64,000 nt of DNA, taken from NCBI RefSeq assembly GCF_036192275.1, contig NZ_CP108088.1, positions 2,729,501-2,793,500 of the forward strand, read 5' to 3'. Positions 42,762 through 52,732 of the stretch are shown here, in pieces. Both the position numbers and the translations under genes were made by a program. The notes beneath the pieces are model-generated. The model made no database searches. It was not told the DNA's origin and saw nothing but the letters and a program-made list of their open reading frames with translations. The DNA is from Streptomyces sp. NBC_00250. GTDB lineage: Bacteria > Actinomycetota > Actinomycetes > Streptomycetales > Streptomycetaceae. The first letter of the stretch is position 1. Each line of letters begins with the position of its first letter.

Positions 42762-42814
42762 GACCGAATTCTGCCCATATATGCGCCTTTCGGCTCGGCG
42801 ACCACGCTCACACG

Positions 42815-42854
42815 CGTCAGGGCCCGCCACCCCGGAGGGTGACGGGCCCTGACG
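42815..42854 (-). terminator. Terminator after cdsA
   Basis: A near-perfect stem, CGTCAGGGCCCGCCACCC against GGGTGACGGGCCCTGACG with one mismatch and a small loop. It lies directly downstream of cdsA and upstream of the MFS gene. Confidence 0.9.
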
Positions 42855-42869
42855 ACACGAGCGTACGGA

Positions 42870-43973
42870 TCAGGCCGAACCGACGAAGATCACGAACAGC
42901 AGCCACACGACCGGCGCGGTCGGCAGCAGAGAGTCCAGCCGGTCCATGATCCCGCCATGCCCCGGAAGCAGCGTGCCCATGTCCTTGATGCCCAGGTCCC
43001 GCTTGATCATCGACTCGCCGAGGTCGCCGAGCGTCGCACTCGCCGCCACCGCGAGACCCAGCAGCAGACCCTGCCACCAGGTGCCGCCGTCGATCATGAA
43101 CTCCATGCACAGCGCACCCGCCGCCATCGCGAAGGCCACCGCACCGAACAGACCCTCACGGGTCTTCCCGGGGCTGATCCTCGGCGCCAGCTTGTGCTTG
43201 CCGAAGCGCCAGCCGATCGCGTACGCACCCGTGTCGCTGACCACCGTCAGCACCAGGAACGTCAGCACCCGCTGCGGACCGTCCTCGGCCGTGAGCATCA
43301 TGGCCACGAACGTCGCCAGGAACGGCACGTAGAACGCCGCGAACACACCCGCCGTGACGTCCTTCAGATAGCCCTCGGGAGGCTCCGTCATCCGCCACAC
43401 GAGCACGGCGAGCGCCGTCAGCGCCATCGCCACCCAGGCACCCTCGGCACCCCGGACGTAACCGGCGACGACCATCGCCGCGCCGCCGACCGCGAGCGGA
43501 ACCAGCGGAGCCTTGATCGCCTTGCGCTCCTGGAGGCGCGAGGTCAGCTCCCAGAGCCCGACCACCACGGCGACCGTAATCACCCCGACGAACGCGGGCT
43601 TCCAGATGAACAGCGAGGCGATGATGACGGCGCCGAGACCGACCCCGACCCCTATGGCCGCGCCCAGGTCACGCCCCGCGCTCTTCTTCTGCCGGGGCGC
43701 CGTCGGCGCGGGCGGCGGAGGCGGGGTGGGGCTGGGCATGGGCTCCTGCGGGTGCTCGTGCGGCGTCTCGTCACGGAACAGGGGGCCGCTCGGGTGAGCG
43801 GCCCCCCGACCGTGACCGTCCTGGAATCCGCCGGCGGGAACGTCGGGCACGATGGGCATGGGCCGAGTCTGCGCCGCCTGATGCCGATCGTATGCGGGAC
43901 CCGCCGGGGCGGGACCCTGGTCGGGTCCCCCACGGCCGGAACCGGCCGGGGCACCCCAGGAAGAGTCGTTCAT
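42870..43973 (-). CDS. cdsA: Phosphatidate cytidylyltransferase
   Basis: A 367-aa membrane enzyme that makes CDP-diacylglycerol from phosphatidate and CTP. A Pro-rich cytoplasmic leader of about 100 residues precedes eight helices. The family signature is complete near the C-terminus (SMIKRDLGIKDMG then LLPGHGGIMDRLD). The ATG overlaps the frr stop by one base (TGATG), so the two are coupled. It ends just before a terminator. Confidence 0.95.
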   Translation of the reverse strand: MNDSSWGAPAGSGRGGPDQGPAPAGPAYDRHQAAQTRPMPIVPDVPAGGFQDGHGRGAAHPSGPLFRDETPHEHPQEPMPSPTPPPPPAPTAPRQKKSAGRDLGAAIGVGVGLGAVIIASLFIWKPAFVGVITVAVVVGLWELTSRLQERKAIKAPLVPLAVGGAAMVVAGYVRGAEGAWVAMALTALAVLVWRMTEPPEGYLKDVTAGVFAAFYVPFLATFVAMMLTAEDGPQRVLTFLVLTVVSDTGAYAIGWRFGKHKLAPRISPGKTREGLFGAVAFAMAAGALCMEFMIDGGTWWQGLLLGLAVAASATLGDLGESMIKRDLGIKDMGTLLPGHGGIMDRLDSLLPTAPVVWLLFVIFVGSA

Positions 43974-44530
43974 CAGACCTCGAGCAGCTCGGCTTCCTTG
44001 TGCTTGAGCAGCTCGTCCACCTGCGAGACGTACTTCGCGGTGGTGTCGTCGAGCTCCTTCTCGGCGCGGCGGCCCTCGTCCTCGCCGACCTCGCCGTCCT
44101 TCACGAGCTTGTCGATGGTCTCCTTGGCCTTGCGGCGGACCGAGCGGATCGAGATCTTCGAGTCCTCGGCCTTGCTCTTGGCGACCTTGATGTACTCGCG
44201 GCGGCGCTCCTCCGTCAGCTCGGGGAACACCACCCGGATGATGTTGCCGTCGTTGCTCGGGTTGACGCCGAGGTCCGAGTCACGGATGGCCTGCTCGATG
44301 TTGCGCAGCGCGCTCTTGTCGAACGGGGTCACCACGGCCATCCGAGGCTCCGGCACGGAGAAGGACGCCAGCTGGTTGATGGGGGTGATGGCACCGTAGT
44401 AGTCCGCCACGATCTTGTTGAACATCGCCGGGTGCGCACGGCCGGTGCGGATCGCGGCGAAGTCCTCCTTGGCGACCACGACGGCCTTCTCCATCTTCTC
44501 CTCGGCCTCGAGGAGGGTCTCTTCGATCAC
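43973..44530 (-). CDS. frr: Ribosome recycling factor
   Basis: A 185-aa RRF that splits post-termination ribosomes with EF-G. Conserved parts are [25 protein letters not shown] and [18 protein letters not shown] double GTG occurs at 44533 and 44530; the second gives the usual Streptomyces start and has GGAG 6-7 nt upstream. It follows pyrH in the same transcript and is coupled to cdsA. Confidence 0.95.
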   Translation of the reverse strand: MIEETLLEAEEKMEKAVVVAKEDFAAIRTGRAHPAMFNKIVADYYGAITPINQLASFSVPEPRMAVVTPFDKSALRNIEQAIRDSDLGVNPSNDGNIIRVVFPELTEERRREYIKVAKSKAEDSKISIRSVRRKAKETIDKLVKDGEVGEDEGRRAEKELDDTTAKYVSQVDELLKHKEAELLEV

Positions 44531-44624
44531 CACATGCTCCTGCGTGTCGTCGCGTTGTGTCCTGCACGGTGTACGACCGGCAGGGCTCTGTCCATCCCCT
44601 TGCGGGGCGGTTCCCCGGTTCGGG

Positions 44625-45389
44625 TCAGGCCCGGGTGCCCTGGTCGCTCACGAGCGTGCCGATCTTCTCACCCTTCACCGCACGAGCGATATTGCCCTCG
44701 GTGAGGAGTTCGAAGACGAGGATCGGGAGGTTGTTGTCCCGGCACAGGGTGATGGCGGTGGCGTCGGCGACCTTGAGGTCGCGGGAGAGCACCTCGCTGT
44801 ACTCCAGTGCGTCGAACTTGACCGCGTCGGGGTTGGCCTTCGGGTCGGAGTCGTAGACGCCGTCCACGCCGTTCTTCCCCATCAGCAGGGCCTCGGCATC
44901 GATCTCCAGGGCACGCTGGGCGGCGGTGGTGTCCGTGGAGAAGTACGGCATGCCCATGCCCGCACCGAAGATGACCACACGGCCCTTCTCCAGGTGGCGC
45001 ACGGCGCGCAGCGGAATGTACGGCTCGGCGACCTGGCCCATGGTGATGGCGGTCTGGACGCGGGAGTCGATGCCTTCCTTCTCCAGGAAGTCCTGGAGGG
45101 CGAGGCAGTTCATCACGGTGCCGAGCATGCCCATGTAGTCGGAGCGGGCCCGGTCCATGCCGCGCTGCTGGAGCTCGGCGCCACGGAAGAAGTTGCCGCC
45201 GCCGATCACCACCGCGATCTCCGCGCCGTCGCGGACGACGGCTGCGATTTCACGCGCGATGGCGTGCACGACATTGGGGTCGACGCCCAGGCCCGTACCG
45301 CCGGAGAAGGCTTCTCCGGACAGCTTCAGCATGTAGCGGCCGGCCTTGCTGCCGTTGTTGTCGTCGCCCTGTACGGCGCCCTGGTTCAT
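44625..45389 (-). CDS. pyrH: Uridylate (UMP) kinase
   Basis: A 254-aa UMP kinase of the amino acid kinase fold. Motifs: [39 protein letters not shown] and [16 protein letters not shown]. It makes UDP from UMP. ATG at 45389 has a GAGGAGA site. It is separated from tsf by a strong hairpin, so it may also have its own promoter. Confidence 0.95.
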   Translation of the reverse strand: MNQGAVQGDDNNGSKAGRYMLKLSGEAFSGGTGLGVDPNVVHAIAREIAAVVRDGAEIAVVIGGGNFFRGAELQQRGMDRARSDYMGMLGTVMNCLALQDFLEKEGIDSRVQTAITMGQVAEPYIPLRAVRHLEKGRVVIFGAGMGMPYFSTDTTAAQRALEIDAEALLMGKNGVDGVYDSDPKANPDAVKFDALEYSEVLSRDLKVADATAITLCRDNNLPILVFELLTEGNIARAVKGEKIGTLVSDQGTRA

Positions 45390-45413
45390 GGAGATCTCCT
45401 CGTGCACATACGA

Positions 45414-45465
45414 AGGAGGCCATTGCCTTGGGTCCTCGCGGTTTCCCGTATGGCAATGGCCTCCT
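45414..45465 (-). terminator. Long hairpin between tsf and pyrH
   Basis: A 14-bp perfect stem, AGGAGGCCATTGCC with GGCAATGGCCTCCT, closes a 24-nt loop. It lies 25 nt upstream of the pyrH start and downstream of tsf. It is probably the tsf terminator or an attenuator. One arm carries AGGAGG, so it can also hide an SD-like stretch. Confidence 0.85.
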
Positions 45466-45552
45466 CGTCAGATCTGCGGTCGTCCTGCGCGTACGCGGAC
45501 GACTGCCTCAGACCCTATCGGGGTCCGGTGTCCGTCGCGTTCGCGTACGGAC

Positions 45553-46389
45553 TCAGATGCCGACCTTGATGCGGGTGAAGCGCTTCAGGGTGACACCGGC
45601 CTCGTCCAGGATCTGCTGGACGGACTTCTTGTTGTCAAGGGCGTACGGCTGACCGAGCAGCGTCGCGTCCTTGAAGAAGCCGTTCACGCGACCCTCGACG
45701 ATCTTCGGGAGCGCGGCCTCGGGCTTGCCCTCGGCGCGGGTGGTCTCCTCGGCGACGCGACGCTCGGTCTCGACGACCTCGGCCGGAACGTCCTCACGGG
45801 TGAGGTACTTCGGCGCGAAGGCGGCGATGTGCTGGGCGACACCCTTGGCGACGGCGGCGTCGGCCTTGTCGAACTCGACGAGGACACCGATCTGCGGCGG
45901 GAGGTCCGGCATCGTGCGGTGCATGTACGCGTAGACGAAGCCGTCCGTGTACTGCGCGAAGCGGTCGAGGACGATCTTCTCGCCGAGGTTGGCGTTGGCC
46001 TCGTCGACGAACGCCTGCACGGTCTTGCCGGCCTCGATCTCGGAGGCAAGCAGCGCCTCCAGGTCGGCCGGGGAGGTGGCGGCGACGTGGGCGGCGAGCT
46101 GGTCGGCGACGGCCTGGAACTTGTCACCCTTGGCGACGAAGTCCGTCTCGCACTTCAGCTCGACGAGGACACCGGAGGTGTTGTCGTCGGCGATGAGGGA
46201 GACCACGGCGCCGTTCTCGGCGGAGCGGCCCTCACGCTTGGCGACACCCTTCTGGCCCTTGATGCGCAGGGCCTCAACGGCCTTGTCGACGTCGCCGTCG
46301 GCCTCGTCCAGGGCCTTCTTGCAGTCCATCATGCCGGCGCCGGTGAGCTCGCGGAGCTTCTTGACGTCAGCGGCGGTGTAGTTCGCCAT
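45553..46389 (-). CDS. tsf: Elongation factor Ts
   Basis: A 278-aa EF-Ts that recycles EF-Tu. The N-terminus [24 protein letters not shown] is diagnostic, as is [12 protein letters not shown] in the core. It lies 102 nt downstream of rpsB in the normal rpsB-tsf operon, with a hairpin between them. Confidence 0.96.
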   Translation of the reverse strand: MANYTAADVKKLRELTGAGMMDCKKALDEADGDVDKAVEALRIKGQKGVAKREGRSAENGAVVSLIADDNTSGVLVELKCETDFVAKGDKFQAVADQLAAHVAATSPADLEALLASEIEAGKTVQAFVDEANANLGEKIVLDRFAQYTDGFVYAYMHRTMPDLPPQIGVLVEFDKADAAVAKGVAQHIAAFAPKYLTREDVPAEVVETERRVAEETTRAEGKPEAALPKIVEGRVNGFFKDATLLGQPYALDNKKSVQQILDEAGVTLKRFTRIKVGI

Positions 46390-46438
46390 GAGTCTGTTTC
46401 TCTCTCGAAGTCTGAAAGATCGGGCGGGTCCACGGGTG

Positions 46439-46469
46439 GACGGCGGGGGCTTCGTGGGCCCCCGCCGTC
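46439..46469 (-). terminator. Hairpin between rpsB and tsf
   Basis: A 12-bp stem, GACGGCGGGGGC with GCCCCCGCCGTC, around a short TTCGTGG loop. It sits 22 nt after the rpsB stop and may let only part of the transcripts continue into tsf. Confidence 0.8.
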
Positions 46470-46491
46470 GTCACCCGAAGGTCCTGAAGGG

Positions 46492-47403
46492 TCAGGCCTG
46501 CTCGGCGTCCGCGGCCGGAGCCTCGGCAACCTCGGCAGCGGCCTCGGCCGGGGCGTCGGCGGCCTCGGCGTCGGCGACCTTCTCGGTCTCGGCAGAGGTC
46601 TGGACCTCGGCGTCGTCGGCCTTCTTCTCGCCCTCGAGCAGGTCGCGCTCCCACTCGGCGAGGGGCTCGCCGGCGGCCTTCTCGCCCGGCTTCGAGTCGC
46701 CGGTCGCGGCGCCGGAGCGGGCGATGAGGCCCTCGGCGACGGCGTCGGCGATCACGCGGGTGAGCAGGGTGACGGAGCGGATCGCGTCGTCGTTGCCCGG
46801 GATCTTGTAGTCGACCTCGTCGGGGTCACAGTTGGTGTCGAGGATCGCGACGACCGGGATCTTCAGCTTGCGAGCCTCGCCGACGGCGATGTGCTCCTTC
46901 TTGGTGTCCACGATCCAGACGGCGCTGGGAACCTTGGACATCTCGCGGATACCGCCGAGGGTCTTCTCCAGCTTGGCCTTCTCGCGCGAGAGCACGAGAA
47001 GCTCCTTCTTGGTGAGACCCGAGGCCGCGACGTCCTCGAAGTCGATCTGCTCGAGCTCCTTGAGGCGCTGCAGACGCTTGTAGACGGTCGAGAAGTTGGT
47101 GAGCATGCCACCGAGCCAACGCTGGTTGACGTACGGCATGCCGACACGCGTCGCCTGCTCGGCGATGGCCTCCTGGGCCTGCTTCTTCGTACCGACGAAC
47201 ATGATGGAGCCGCCGTGCGCGACGGTCTCCTTGACGAACTCGTAGGCGCGGTCGATGTACGACAGCGACTGGAGCAGGTCGATGATGTAGATGCCGTTGC
47301 GCTCGGTGAAGATGAAGCGCTTCATCTTCGGGTTCCAGCGACGGGTCTGGTGACCGAAGTGGACGCCGCTCTCCAGCAGCTCCCGCATCGTGACGACGGC
47401 CAT
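46492..47403 (-). CDS. rpsB: 30S ribosomal protein S2
   Basis: A 303-aa S2. Family signature [20 protein letters not shown], with [12 protein letters not shown] and GNDDAIRS. The last 65 residues are an Ala/Glu-rich tail typical of actinobacteria. ATG at 47403 has AAGGAG 6 nt upstream; the ATG at 47409 is too near to the site. It opens the rpsB-tsf-pyrH-frr-cdsA block. Confidence 0.96.
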   Translation of the reverse strand: MAVVTMRELLESGVHFGHQTRRWNPKMKRFIFTERNGIYIIDLLQSLSYIDRAYEFVKETVAHGGSIMFVGTKKQAQEAIAEQATRVGMPYVNQRWLGGMLTNFSTVYKRLQRLKELEQIDFEDVAASGLTKKELLVLSREKAKLEKTLGGIREMSKVPSAVWIVDTKKEHIAVGEARKLKIPVVAILDTNCDPDEVDYKIPGNDDAIRSVTLLTRVIADAVAEGLIARSGAATGDSKPGEKAAGEPLAEWERDLLEGEKKADDAEVQTSAETEKVADAEAADAPAEAAAEVAEAPAADAEQA

Positions 47404-47657
47404 GGCCATCTCCTTGGGTTTCTCGGTTGTGTTCCTGACGCCCCGAACGCGCCATGCCCGCGAGGGACCGAAAGGCGCTGCCACGACCGGTGAGGGCAGT
47501 GGCGGGGCGTGCGAAGTCGACCCGGTGACCCGGGTCGCCATAGGAAGTGTACGGGACCCCGGGAGCAGCGGGTGACGGCGCTGTCCACAACCCGCGAGTA
47601 GTCCACAGAAACCGTCCGCACCCCCCGCGAACCGGACTGCCCGGGAAACCTTGCCCC

Positions 47658-48116
47658 ATGCACGTCACACACGTCACCACATTGGTCCTGGCCCTCGGCC
47701 TGCTGTGGCCGGTGGGCCCGCCGCCCCCGGAGATCCTCCGCGGCTGGCAGCCCCCACCCGGCCCGTACGCCGCCGGCCACCGCGGCGTCGACCTCGCCGC
47801 CCCACCGGGCACCCAGGTCCTGGCCCCCACCGACGGGACGGTCACCTTCGCGGGCCCCGTCGGCGGCCGCGGGGCCCTCACCCTCACCCTCCCGGCTACG
47901 GGCACTCCCCCACTCCGCACCACCTTCACCCCGGTGACCCCCCTGGTGACAACCGGCACCCGGGTCCGCGCAGGCACCCCGATCGCCCGGGTCACCCCCG
48001 GCACCCACTGCCCGAGGAGCTGCCTCCACTGGGGCCTCCTCAGAGGCGACCAGTACCTGAACCCCCTGCTCCTGACGAAACGCGCCCCGTCACGCCTGCT
48101 GCCGGTCGAAGGCTGA
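47658..48116 (+). CDS. M23-like secreted peptidase domain protein with Cys in place of the catalytic His
   Basis: A 152-aa protein with a short signal peptide (about 1-20) and one M23/LytM-like beta domain. The metal motif HxxxD is present (H41-R-G-V-D45) with [16 protein letters not shown] following. The usual HxH is replaced by C122-L-H124, so the second metal His remains but the general base His is Cys. It may be inactive or regulatory. It is divergent from rpsB. Confidence 0.82.
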   Translation: MHVTHVTTLVLALGLLWPVGPPPPEILRGWQPPPGPYAAGHRGVDLAAPPGTQVLAPTDGTVTFAGPVGGRGALTLTLPATGTPPLRTTFTPVTPLVTTGTRVRAGTPIARVTPGTHCPRSCLHWGLLRGDQYLNPLLLTKRAPSRLLPVEG

Positions 48117-48194
48117 CGGGACGGGGGGCGCACGGGAGCACGGCCGAGCGGAGGGGTGTGCGTGACGGGCGGGGGCGGGGTGGGTGGGGAGGGG

Positions 48195-48216
48195 GAGGGG
48201 GGAGGCCCCTCCCCTC
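48195..48216. terminator. Weak hairpin between convergent M23 and TetR genes
   Basis: GAGGGG pairs with CCCCTC around a GGAGGC-containing loop in a G/C-rich spacer. It may terminate both genes, but the stem is short. Confidence 0.35.
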
Positions 48217-48221
48217 GGCGA

Positions 48222-48812
48222 TCAGGTCGGAGTGCCGTTGACGCCGTGGAGGGCCATCGTGACCGCCGCCTCCGCGATGTCCGCCGGGTTCTCGGCCGCG
48301 CCGAGTTCGATGCGGCGGACGGCGGCGTCGACGACGCCCTGGAGGAGCATGGCGCCGAGGCGGGGCTGGGGCTGGCCGAGGGCGGCGAGGGCTTCGACGA
48401 TCATGGCGACGAGGCCGCCGTGGGCCGCGCGGATCTTCTCGCGGGCGCCGTCGTCGAGCTCGCTCGCCGAGATGGCGACGACCGCGCGGTGCCGGCGGTC
48501 GCCGACCAGCTCCAGCTGCTTGCGGACGTAGGCCTCGACCTTGCCCTGGGGGGTGTCCGCGCTGTCCATGGCGAACTCGACCTCGGCTGCCCAGACGGGG
48601 AAGTCGACGGCGCACAGCTCCTCGACGACGGCCGCGCGCGATCGGAAGTACTCGTACACCGAGGAGCGGGCGAGGCCCGTGCGCTCGGCGAGTGCGGGGA
48701 AGGTCAGCGCCTCCGTACCGCCCTCGGACAGCAGGGAACGCGCGGCGTCCAGGAGGGCGCCGCGCTGCATCGTCCGGTGCTCGGCCACCGAGGCCGCTCG
48801 AATCCTGGGCAC
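48222..48812 (-). CDS. TetR family transcriptional regulator
   Basis: A 196-aa regulator. The N-terminal helix-turn-helix runs ALLDAARSLLSEGGTEALTFPALAERTGLARSSVYEYFRSRAAV (about 19-62, shown in family form). The C-terminal ligand domain is helical and unremarkable. It starts with GTG at 48812, 30 nt downstream of whiG on the same strand, so it may share its transcript. No neighbouring efflux pump identifies its target. Confidence 0.88.
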   Translation of the reverse strand: MPRIRAASVAEHRTMQRGALLDAARSLLSEGGTEALTFPALAERTGLARSSVYEYFRSRAAVVEELCAVDFPVWAAEVEFAMDSADTPQGKVEAYVRKQLELVGDRRHRAVVAISASELDDGAREKIRAAHGGLVAMIVEALAALGQPQPRLGAMLLQGVVDAAVRRIELGAAENPADIAEAAVTMALHGVNGTPT

Positions 48813-48842
48813 GGCTCCACTGTACGACCGGCTCGCGCGGGT

Positions 48843-49679
48843 TCAGCGTCCGACGTCGGCCAGCTTGGCCCGGAGCTGGAGGACGGACTTGGTGTGGATC
48901 TGGCTGACGCGGCTCTCGGTGACGCCGAGGACGTGGCCGATCTCGGCGAGGGTGAGGCCCTCGTAGTAGTAGAGGGTGACGACGGTCTTCTCGCGCTCGG
49001 GGAGCGTGTTGATGGCGCGGGCGAGCAGTCGCCGCAGCTCGCGGTCCTCGGCGACCTCGACAGGGTTGTCGGCGGCGGTGTCCTCGAGGGTGTCCATCAG
49101 GGAGAGCCGGTCGCCGCCCTCGCCGCCGACGTGCAGCAGCTCTTCGAGGGCGACGACGTTCGCCAGGGACAACTGGCTGAAAACCGCGTGTAGTTCCTCC
49201 AGCGTGATCTCCATCTCCGTGGCGACCTCGGTCTCGGAGGGGGTGCGCCGGAGCTGGGCTTCGAGGGTGGCGTACGCGCGCTCGACGTTGCGTGCCTTCT
49301 GGCGGACGGAGCGCGGGATCCAGTCGAGGGCGCGGAGTTCGTCGATCATGGCGCCGCGGATGCGGGTGATGGCGTACGTCTCGAATTTGATGGCGCGCTC
49401 GACGTCGAACTTCTCGATGGCGTCGATGAGGCCGAAGACGCCGGAGGAGACGAAGTCGGCCTGTTCCACGTTGGACGGCAGCCCGACGCTGACTCGTCCG
49501 GCGACGTATTTGACGAGCGGTGAGTAGTGCAGGATCAGCTGTTCGCGCAGCCGCTCGTCGCCCGTGTCCTTGTACGACCGCCACAGTTCGTCGAGGGAGG
49601 TCGGTGCGGGTGGTCGCACGGTGCCCCGGGCTGCTGGGGGCACCGCAGCGCGGTCAGACCCGGAGGTGTGCTGGGGCAT
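48843..49679 (-). CDS. whiG: Sporulation RNA polymerase sigma factor WhiG
   Basis: A 278-aa sigma-70 family factor of the FliA/WhiG group that commits aerial hyphae to spore formation. Region 2 holds [19 protein letters not shown] and [21 protein letters not shown]; region 4 holds [23 protein letters not shown] and [14 protein letters not shown]. The leader (about 1-25) is disordered. ATG at 49679 gives the known WhiG start. It lies 239 nt downstream of dprA. Confidence 0.95.
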   Translation of the reverse strand: MPQHTSGSDRAAVPPAARGTVRPPAPTSLDELWRSYKDTGDERLREQLILHYSPLVKYVAGRVSVGLPSNVEQADFVSSGVFGLIDAIEKFDVERAIKFETYAITRIRGAMIDELRALDWIPRSVRQKARNVERAYATLEAQLRRTPSETEVATEMEITLEELHAVFSQLSLANVVALEELLHVGGEGGDRLSLMDTLEDTAADNPVEVAEDRELRRLLARAINTLPEREKTVVTLYYYEGLTLAEIGHVLGVTESRVSQIHTKSVLQLRAKLADVGR

Positions 49680-49918
49680 GCGTTGCCTTGAGCCGTTCTG
49701 CTGTCGGGTGTGTCGATGAAGGTGTCCTGGACGGAATTCTGGTGAGCGTAGCGTGAGTGCGCGGTCGCGGTGCGCGAACATCGGTGGATCGCGCCGGTCC
49801 GGGTGGACACCGTCGGCCACATCTTCGAACCCGGGCCGTGGCGCGCGTCGGCCCCTCGGGTGCGGCCGAGAGAACTCGATTGTTCATCGCCTTCACCCTT
49901 TCACCCGAATGCTCCAGG

Positions 49919-51112
49919 TCAAGTACCGCCTCGCCGCGCGTTCGACGTCGGCGTTGTCCTGTTCGTCAACTGCCAGCCTTCTCCGTGTCGTTCGACGAAG
50001 CCGAGGGAGTGGAGTTCGTACAGCTTGACGAGGGTGTCGTCGGGGGTGGTTCCGGCGCGACGGGCGATGACGGTGGTGGGGGTGGGGCCTCGGGCGGGGA
50101 TCGCTTCGAGGATGTGTGCCGTGGCGGGGGCGAGGAGGTCGCGAGGAAGTACGGGGCCTCGGCGCGCCGGGGCGAGCTGACCCATGTCGCCGATGAGTTC
50201 GATGATCTCGTCGGCGTCGGTGACGAGGGTGGCGTCGCCCCGGAGGAGTTCGTGGACGCCGGCGGAGAGTGCGCTGGTGACGGGGCCGGGGACGCCCATG
50301 GTGTGGCGGCCGAGTCGGGCGGCCGCGCGGACGGTGACGAGGGAGCCGCTGCGGTGCTGGGCTTCGATGACGACGGTGCCTCGGGTGAGGGCGGCGATGA
50401 CGCGGTTGCGGAGGATGAAGCGGCTGGGGGTGGGGTGGGTGTCGGGTGGCAGTTCCCCGACGACGAGGCCTTGTTGGGCGATGCGTCGGATGAGTTGGTC
50501 GTGGCCTCGGGGGTAGGGGGTGTCGACGCCGCAGGCGAGGACGGCGACGGTGGCTCCGCCTGCGGCGAGTGCGCCGCGGTGGGCGGCGCCGTCGATGCCG
50601 TAGGCGGCTCCGGAGACGACGACCCAGCCGTGGCGGGCGAGACCGGTGGCGAGGTCGGCGGCGGTGTGGGCGCCGTAGGGGGTGCAGGCGCGGGCGCCGA
50701 CGAGTGCGACGGAGCGGAGGGCCCAGGTGCGCAGGTCCGCGGGGCCTCTGACCCAGAGGCCGAGGGGGCGGGCGTCCGCGAGGTCGTCGAGTTGTCGGGG
50801 CCATTCGGTGTCGCCGGGGATGAGGAAGCGGCCGCCTAGTTCGTGGATGGTGGCGAGGTCGCGGGTGGGGTCGGCGGTGGTGGCGCGGAGTCGCCAGGAG
50901 GCGACGCGTTTCTGGCCGGTGCCGGGGAAGGGGTCGTCTGCGGCGGTGGATCGGGCGTCGCCGAGGAGTCGGTCGAGGAAGCCGGTGGCTCCGTAGCGGT
51001 GGAGCCAGCGGCCTGCGTGTTCGTCGCCGGGTTCGACGGCGCGGCTGAGTGTGGCGCGTGCGAGTCGTTCGTCCGTGGAGGTGGAGGTGGAGGTGGAGGT
51101 GGGGGTGGTCAT
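49919..51112 (-). CDS. dprA: DNA-processing protein DprA (Smf)
   Basis: A 397-aa protein that loads RecA on single-stranded DNA. The Rossmann core shows LVGARACTPYGAHTAADLA, VSGAAYGIDGAAHRGAL, ACGVDTPYPRGHDQL and FILRNRVIAAL. A winged-helix C-terminus (about 330-385) follows. The ATG overlaps the comM stop by 4 nt. The first 14 residues are an alternating Thr/Ser run coded by a hexanucleotide repeat. Confidence 0.93.
   Translation of the reverse strand: MTTPTSTSTSTSTDERLARATLSRAVEPGDEHAGRWLHRYGATGFLDRLLGDARSTAADDPFPGTGQKRVASWRLRATTADPTRDLATIHELGGRFLIPGDTEWPRQLDDLADARPLGLWVRGPADLRTWALRSVALVGARACTPYGAHTAADLATGLARHGWVVVSGAAYGIDGAAHRGALAAGGATVAVLACGVDTPYPRGHDQLIRRIAQQGLVVGELPPDTHPTPSRFILRNRVIAALTRGTVVIEAQHRSGSLVTVRAAARLGRHTMGVPGPVTSALSAGVHELLRGDATLVTDADEIIELIGDMGQLAPARRGPVLPRDLLAPATAHILEAIPARGPTPTTVIARRAGTTPDDTLVKLYELHSLGFVERHGEGWQLTNRTTPTSNARRGGT
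51075..51104. repeat. Hexanucleotide microsatellite in the dprA start
   Basis: Five in-frame copies of GTGGAG (one as GTGGGG) on the plus strand encode the Ser/Thr run of DprA. Copy-number change would lengthen or shorten the leader by two residues per unit without a frameshift. Confidence 0.85.
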
Positions 51113-52731
51113 GCGCGGTCTCCCGCTCCGACGGGTACTCCGCGGGCGATGCCGGTGCGCAGTTCGAGGGCGAGGGCGATGTCCTCGCTGTCGGGGCGGT
51201 CGTGTCCGGCGAGGTCGGCGACGGTCCAGGCGACGCGGAGTACGCGGTCGAGGCCGCGGGCGGTGAGGAGTCCGCGTTCGATGTCGCGTTCGGCGGTGGC
51301 GAGGGCTCCGGGGGCGGCGAGGTAGCGGGTACGGAGTTCGTGGCCGGGGATTTCGCTGTTGACGTTCCAGGGGGTGTCGGTGAGGCGTGCGGCGGTGCGG
51401 GCGCGCGCCTCGCGGACGCGTTCGGCGACGGCCGCGGTGGTTTCGCCGCGGTCTCCGTGGCCGAGGAGGTCGGCGCGGGTGACGGGTTCGACTTCGACGC
51501 GGAGGTCGACGCGGTCGAGGAGGGGTCCGGAGAGGCGTGCCTGGTAGCGGCGGACGAGTGCGGCCGGGCATTCGCAGCCGGCGCCGTGCAGGGTGTGCCG
51601 TCCGCAGGGGCAGGGGTTGGCGGCGAGGGCGAGGAGGAAGCGGGCGGGGAGGCGTACGACTCCGGCGGCGCGGGCGATGACGACGTGTCCGGATTCGAGG
51701 GGTTGGCGGAGGGCGTCGAGGGCTTTCCCTGAGAATTCGGGTGCTTCGTCGAGGAAGAGGATGCCGCGGTGTGCGAGGGAGACGGCGCCGGGCCTGGGGA
51801 GGCCGTTTCCGCCTCCGACGAGGGACTGCATGGTGGCGGAGTGGTGGGGCGCGCAGTAGGGGGCGCGGCGGACGAGGGGTTCGCCGGGCGGGAGGATGCC
51901 GGCGACGGAGTGGACGGCGGTGACTTCGAGGGATTCCTGTCGGGTGAGGGGCGGGAGGATGCCGGGGAGGCGTTCGGCCAGCATGGTTTTTCCTGCGCCG
52001 GGTGGGCCGGAGAGCAGGAGGTGGTGGCTGCCCGCTGCGGCGATTTCGAGGGCGCGGCGGGCGCGGTGCTGGCCGGCGACGTCGGCGAGGTCGGGGCCTT
52101 CGGTGGGGTCGGTGGGGTCGGGGCTGAGTCCGGTGCCGATGCCGGCGCCGGGGATGAGGAGTCCGGCGAGCATGGCGTCGGGTCGGCCGGCTTCGGTGGG
52201 TTCTTCTTCGGGGACGGGTTCGTCGGTGAGGACGGCGATGAGTTGGCGGAGGCTGCGGACGCCGAGGACGGAGACTCCGGGGACGAGGGCGGCTTCGCCT
52301 GCGGTCTGTTCGGGGACGACGACCTGGCGGTATCCGGCGTCGGCGGCGGCGAGGACGGCGGGGAGGATGCCGCGGACGGGGCGGACGCGTCCGTCGAGGC
52401 CGAGTTCGCCGATGAGGACGAGGTCGGCGATGGCGCGGGGGTCGATGCGTTCGGCGGCGCCGAGTACGGCCGCGGCGACGGCGAGGTCGAATCCGGATCC
52501 GCCTTTGGGTACGGATGCGGGGCTGAGTCCGACGGTGAGTTTTTTCTGGGGCCATTCGGCGCCGGAGTTGACGACGGCGGCGCGGACGCGGTCGCGGCTC
52601 TCGGTGAGGCTCTTGTCGGGGAGGCCTACGAGGGTGAAGGCGGCGACGCCGGGTTCGAGGTCGGCTTGGACCTCGACGACGACGCCTTCGACTCCGACGA
52701 GGGCGACGGAGCAGGTGCGGGCGAATCCCAT
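51109..52731 (-). CDS. comM: YifB/ComM family Mg-chelatase-like AAA+ ATPase
   Basis: A 540-aa ATPase with an N-terminal Lon-like domain (GLPDKSLTESRDRVRAAV) and an AAA+ core with Walker A GPPGAGKTM and Walker B ILFLDEAPEF. ComM is a hexameric helicase for branch migration in transformation and recombination. It overlaps dprA at its 3' end and stands 1 nt after yraN. Confidence 0.93.
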   Translation of the reverse strand: MGFARTCSVALVGVEGVVVEVQADLEPGVAAFTLVGLPDKSLTESRDRVRAAVVNSGAEWPQKKLTVGLSPASVPKGGSGFDLAVAAAVLGAAERIDPRAIADLVLIGELGLDGRVRPVRGILPAVLAAADAGYRQVVVPEQTAGEAALVPGVSVLGVRSLRQLIAVLTDEPVPEEEPTEAGRPDAMLAGLLIPGAGIGTGLSPDPTDPTEGPDLADVAGQHRARRALEIAAAGSHHLLLSGPPGAGKTMLAERLPGILPPLTRQESLEVTAVHSVAGILPPGEPLVRRAPYCAPHHSATMQSLVGGGNGLPRPGAVSLAHRGILFLDEAPEFSGKALDALRQPLESGHVVIARAAGVVRLPARFLLALAANPCPCGRHTLHGAGCECPAALVRRYQARLSGPLLDRVDLRVEVEPVTRADLLGHGDRGETTAAVAERVREARARTAARLTDTPWNVNSEIPGHELRTRYLAAPGALATAERDIERGLLTARGLDRVLRVAWTVADLAGHDRPDSEDIALALELRTGIARGVPVGAGDRA

Positions 52732-52732
52732 C

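Noticed and set aside
45346..47493. 715-codon plus-strand frame
   Set aside because: Antisense to tsf and rpsB, which are certain genes.
49654..49896. 80-codon minus frame between dprA and whiG
   Set aside because: Overlaps the whiG start in another frame; Arg/Pro/Thr-rich composition looks like shadow coding. The region more likely holds the whiG promoter.
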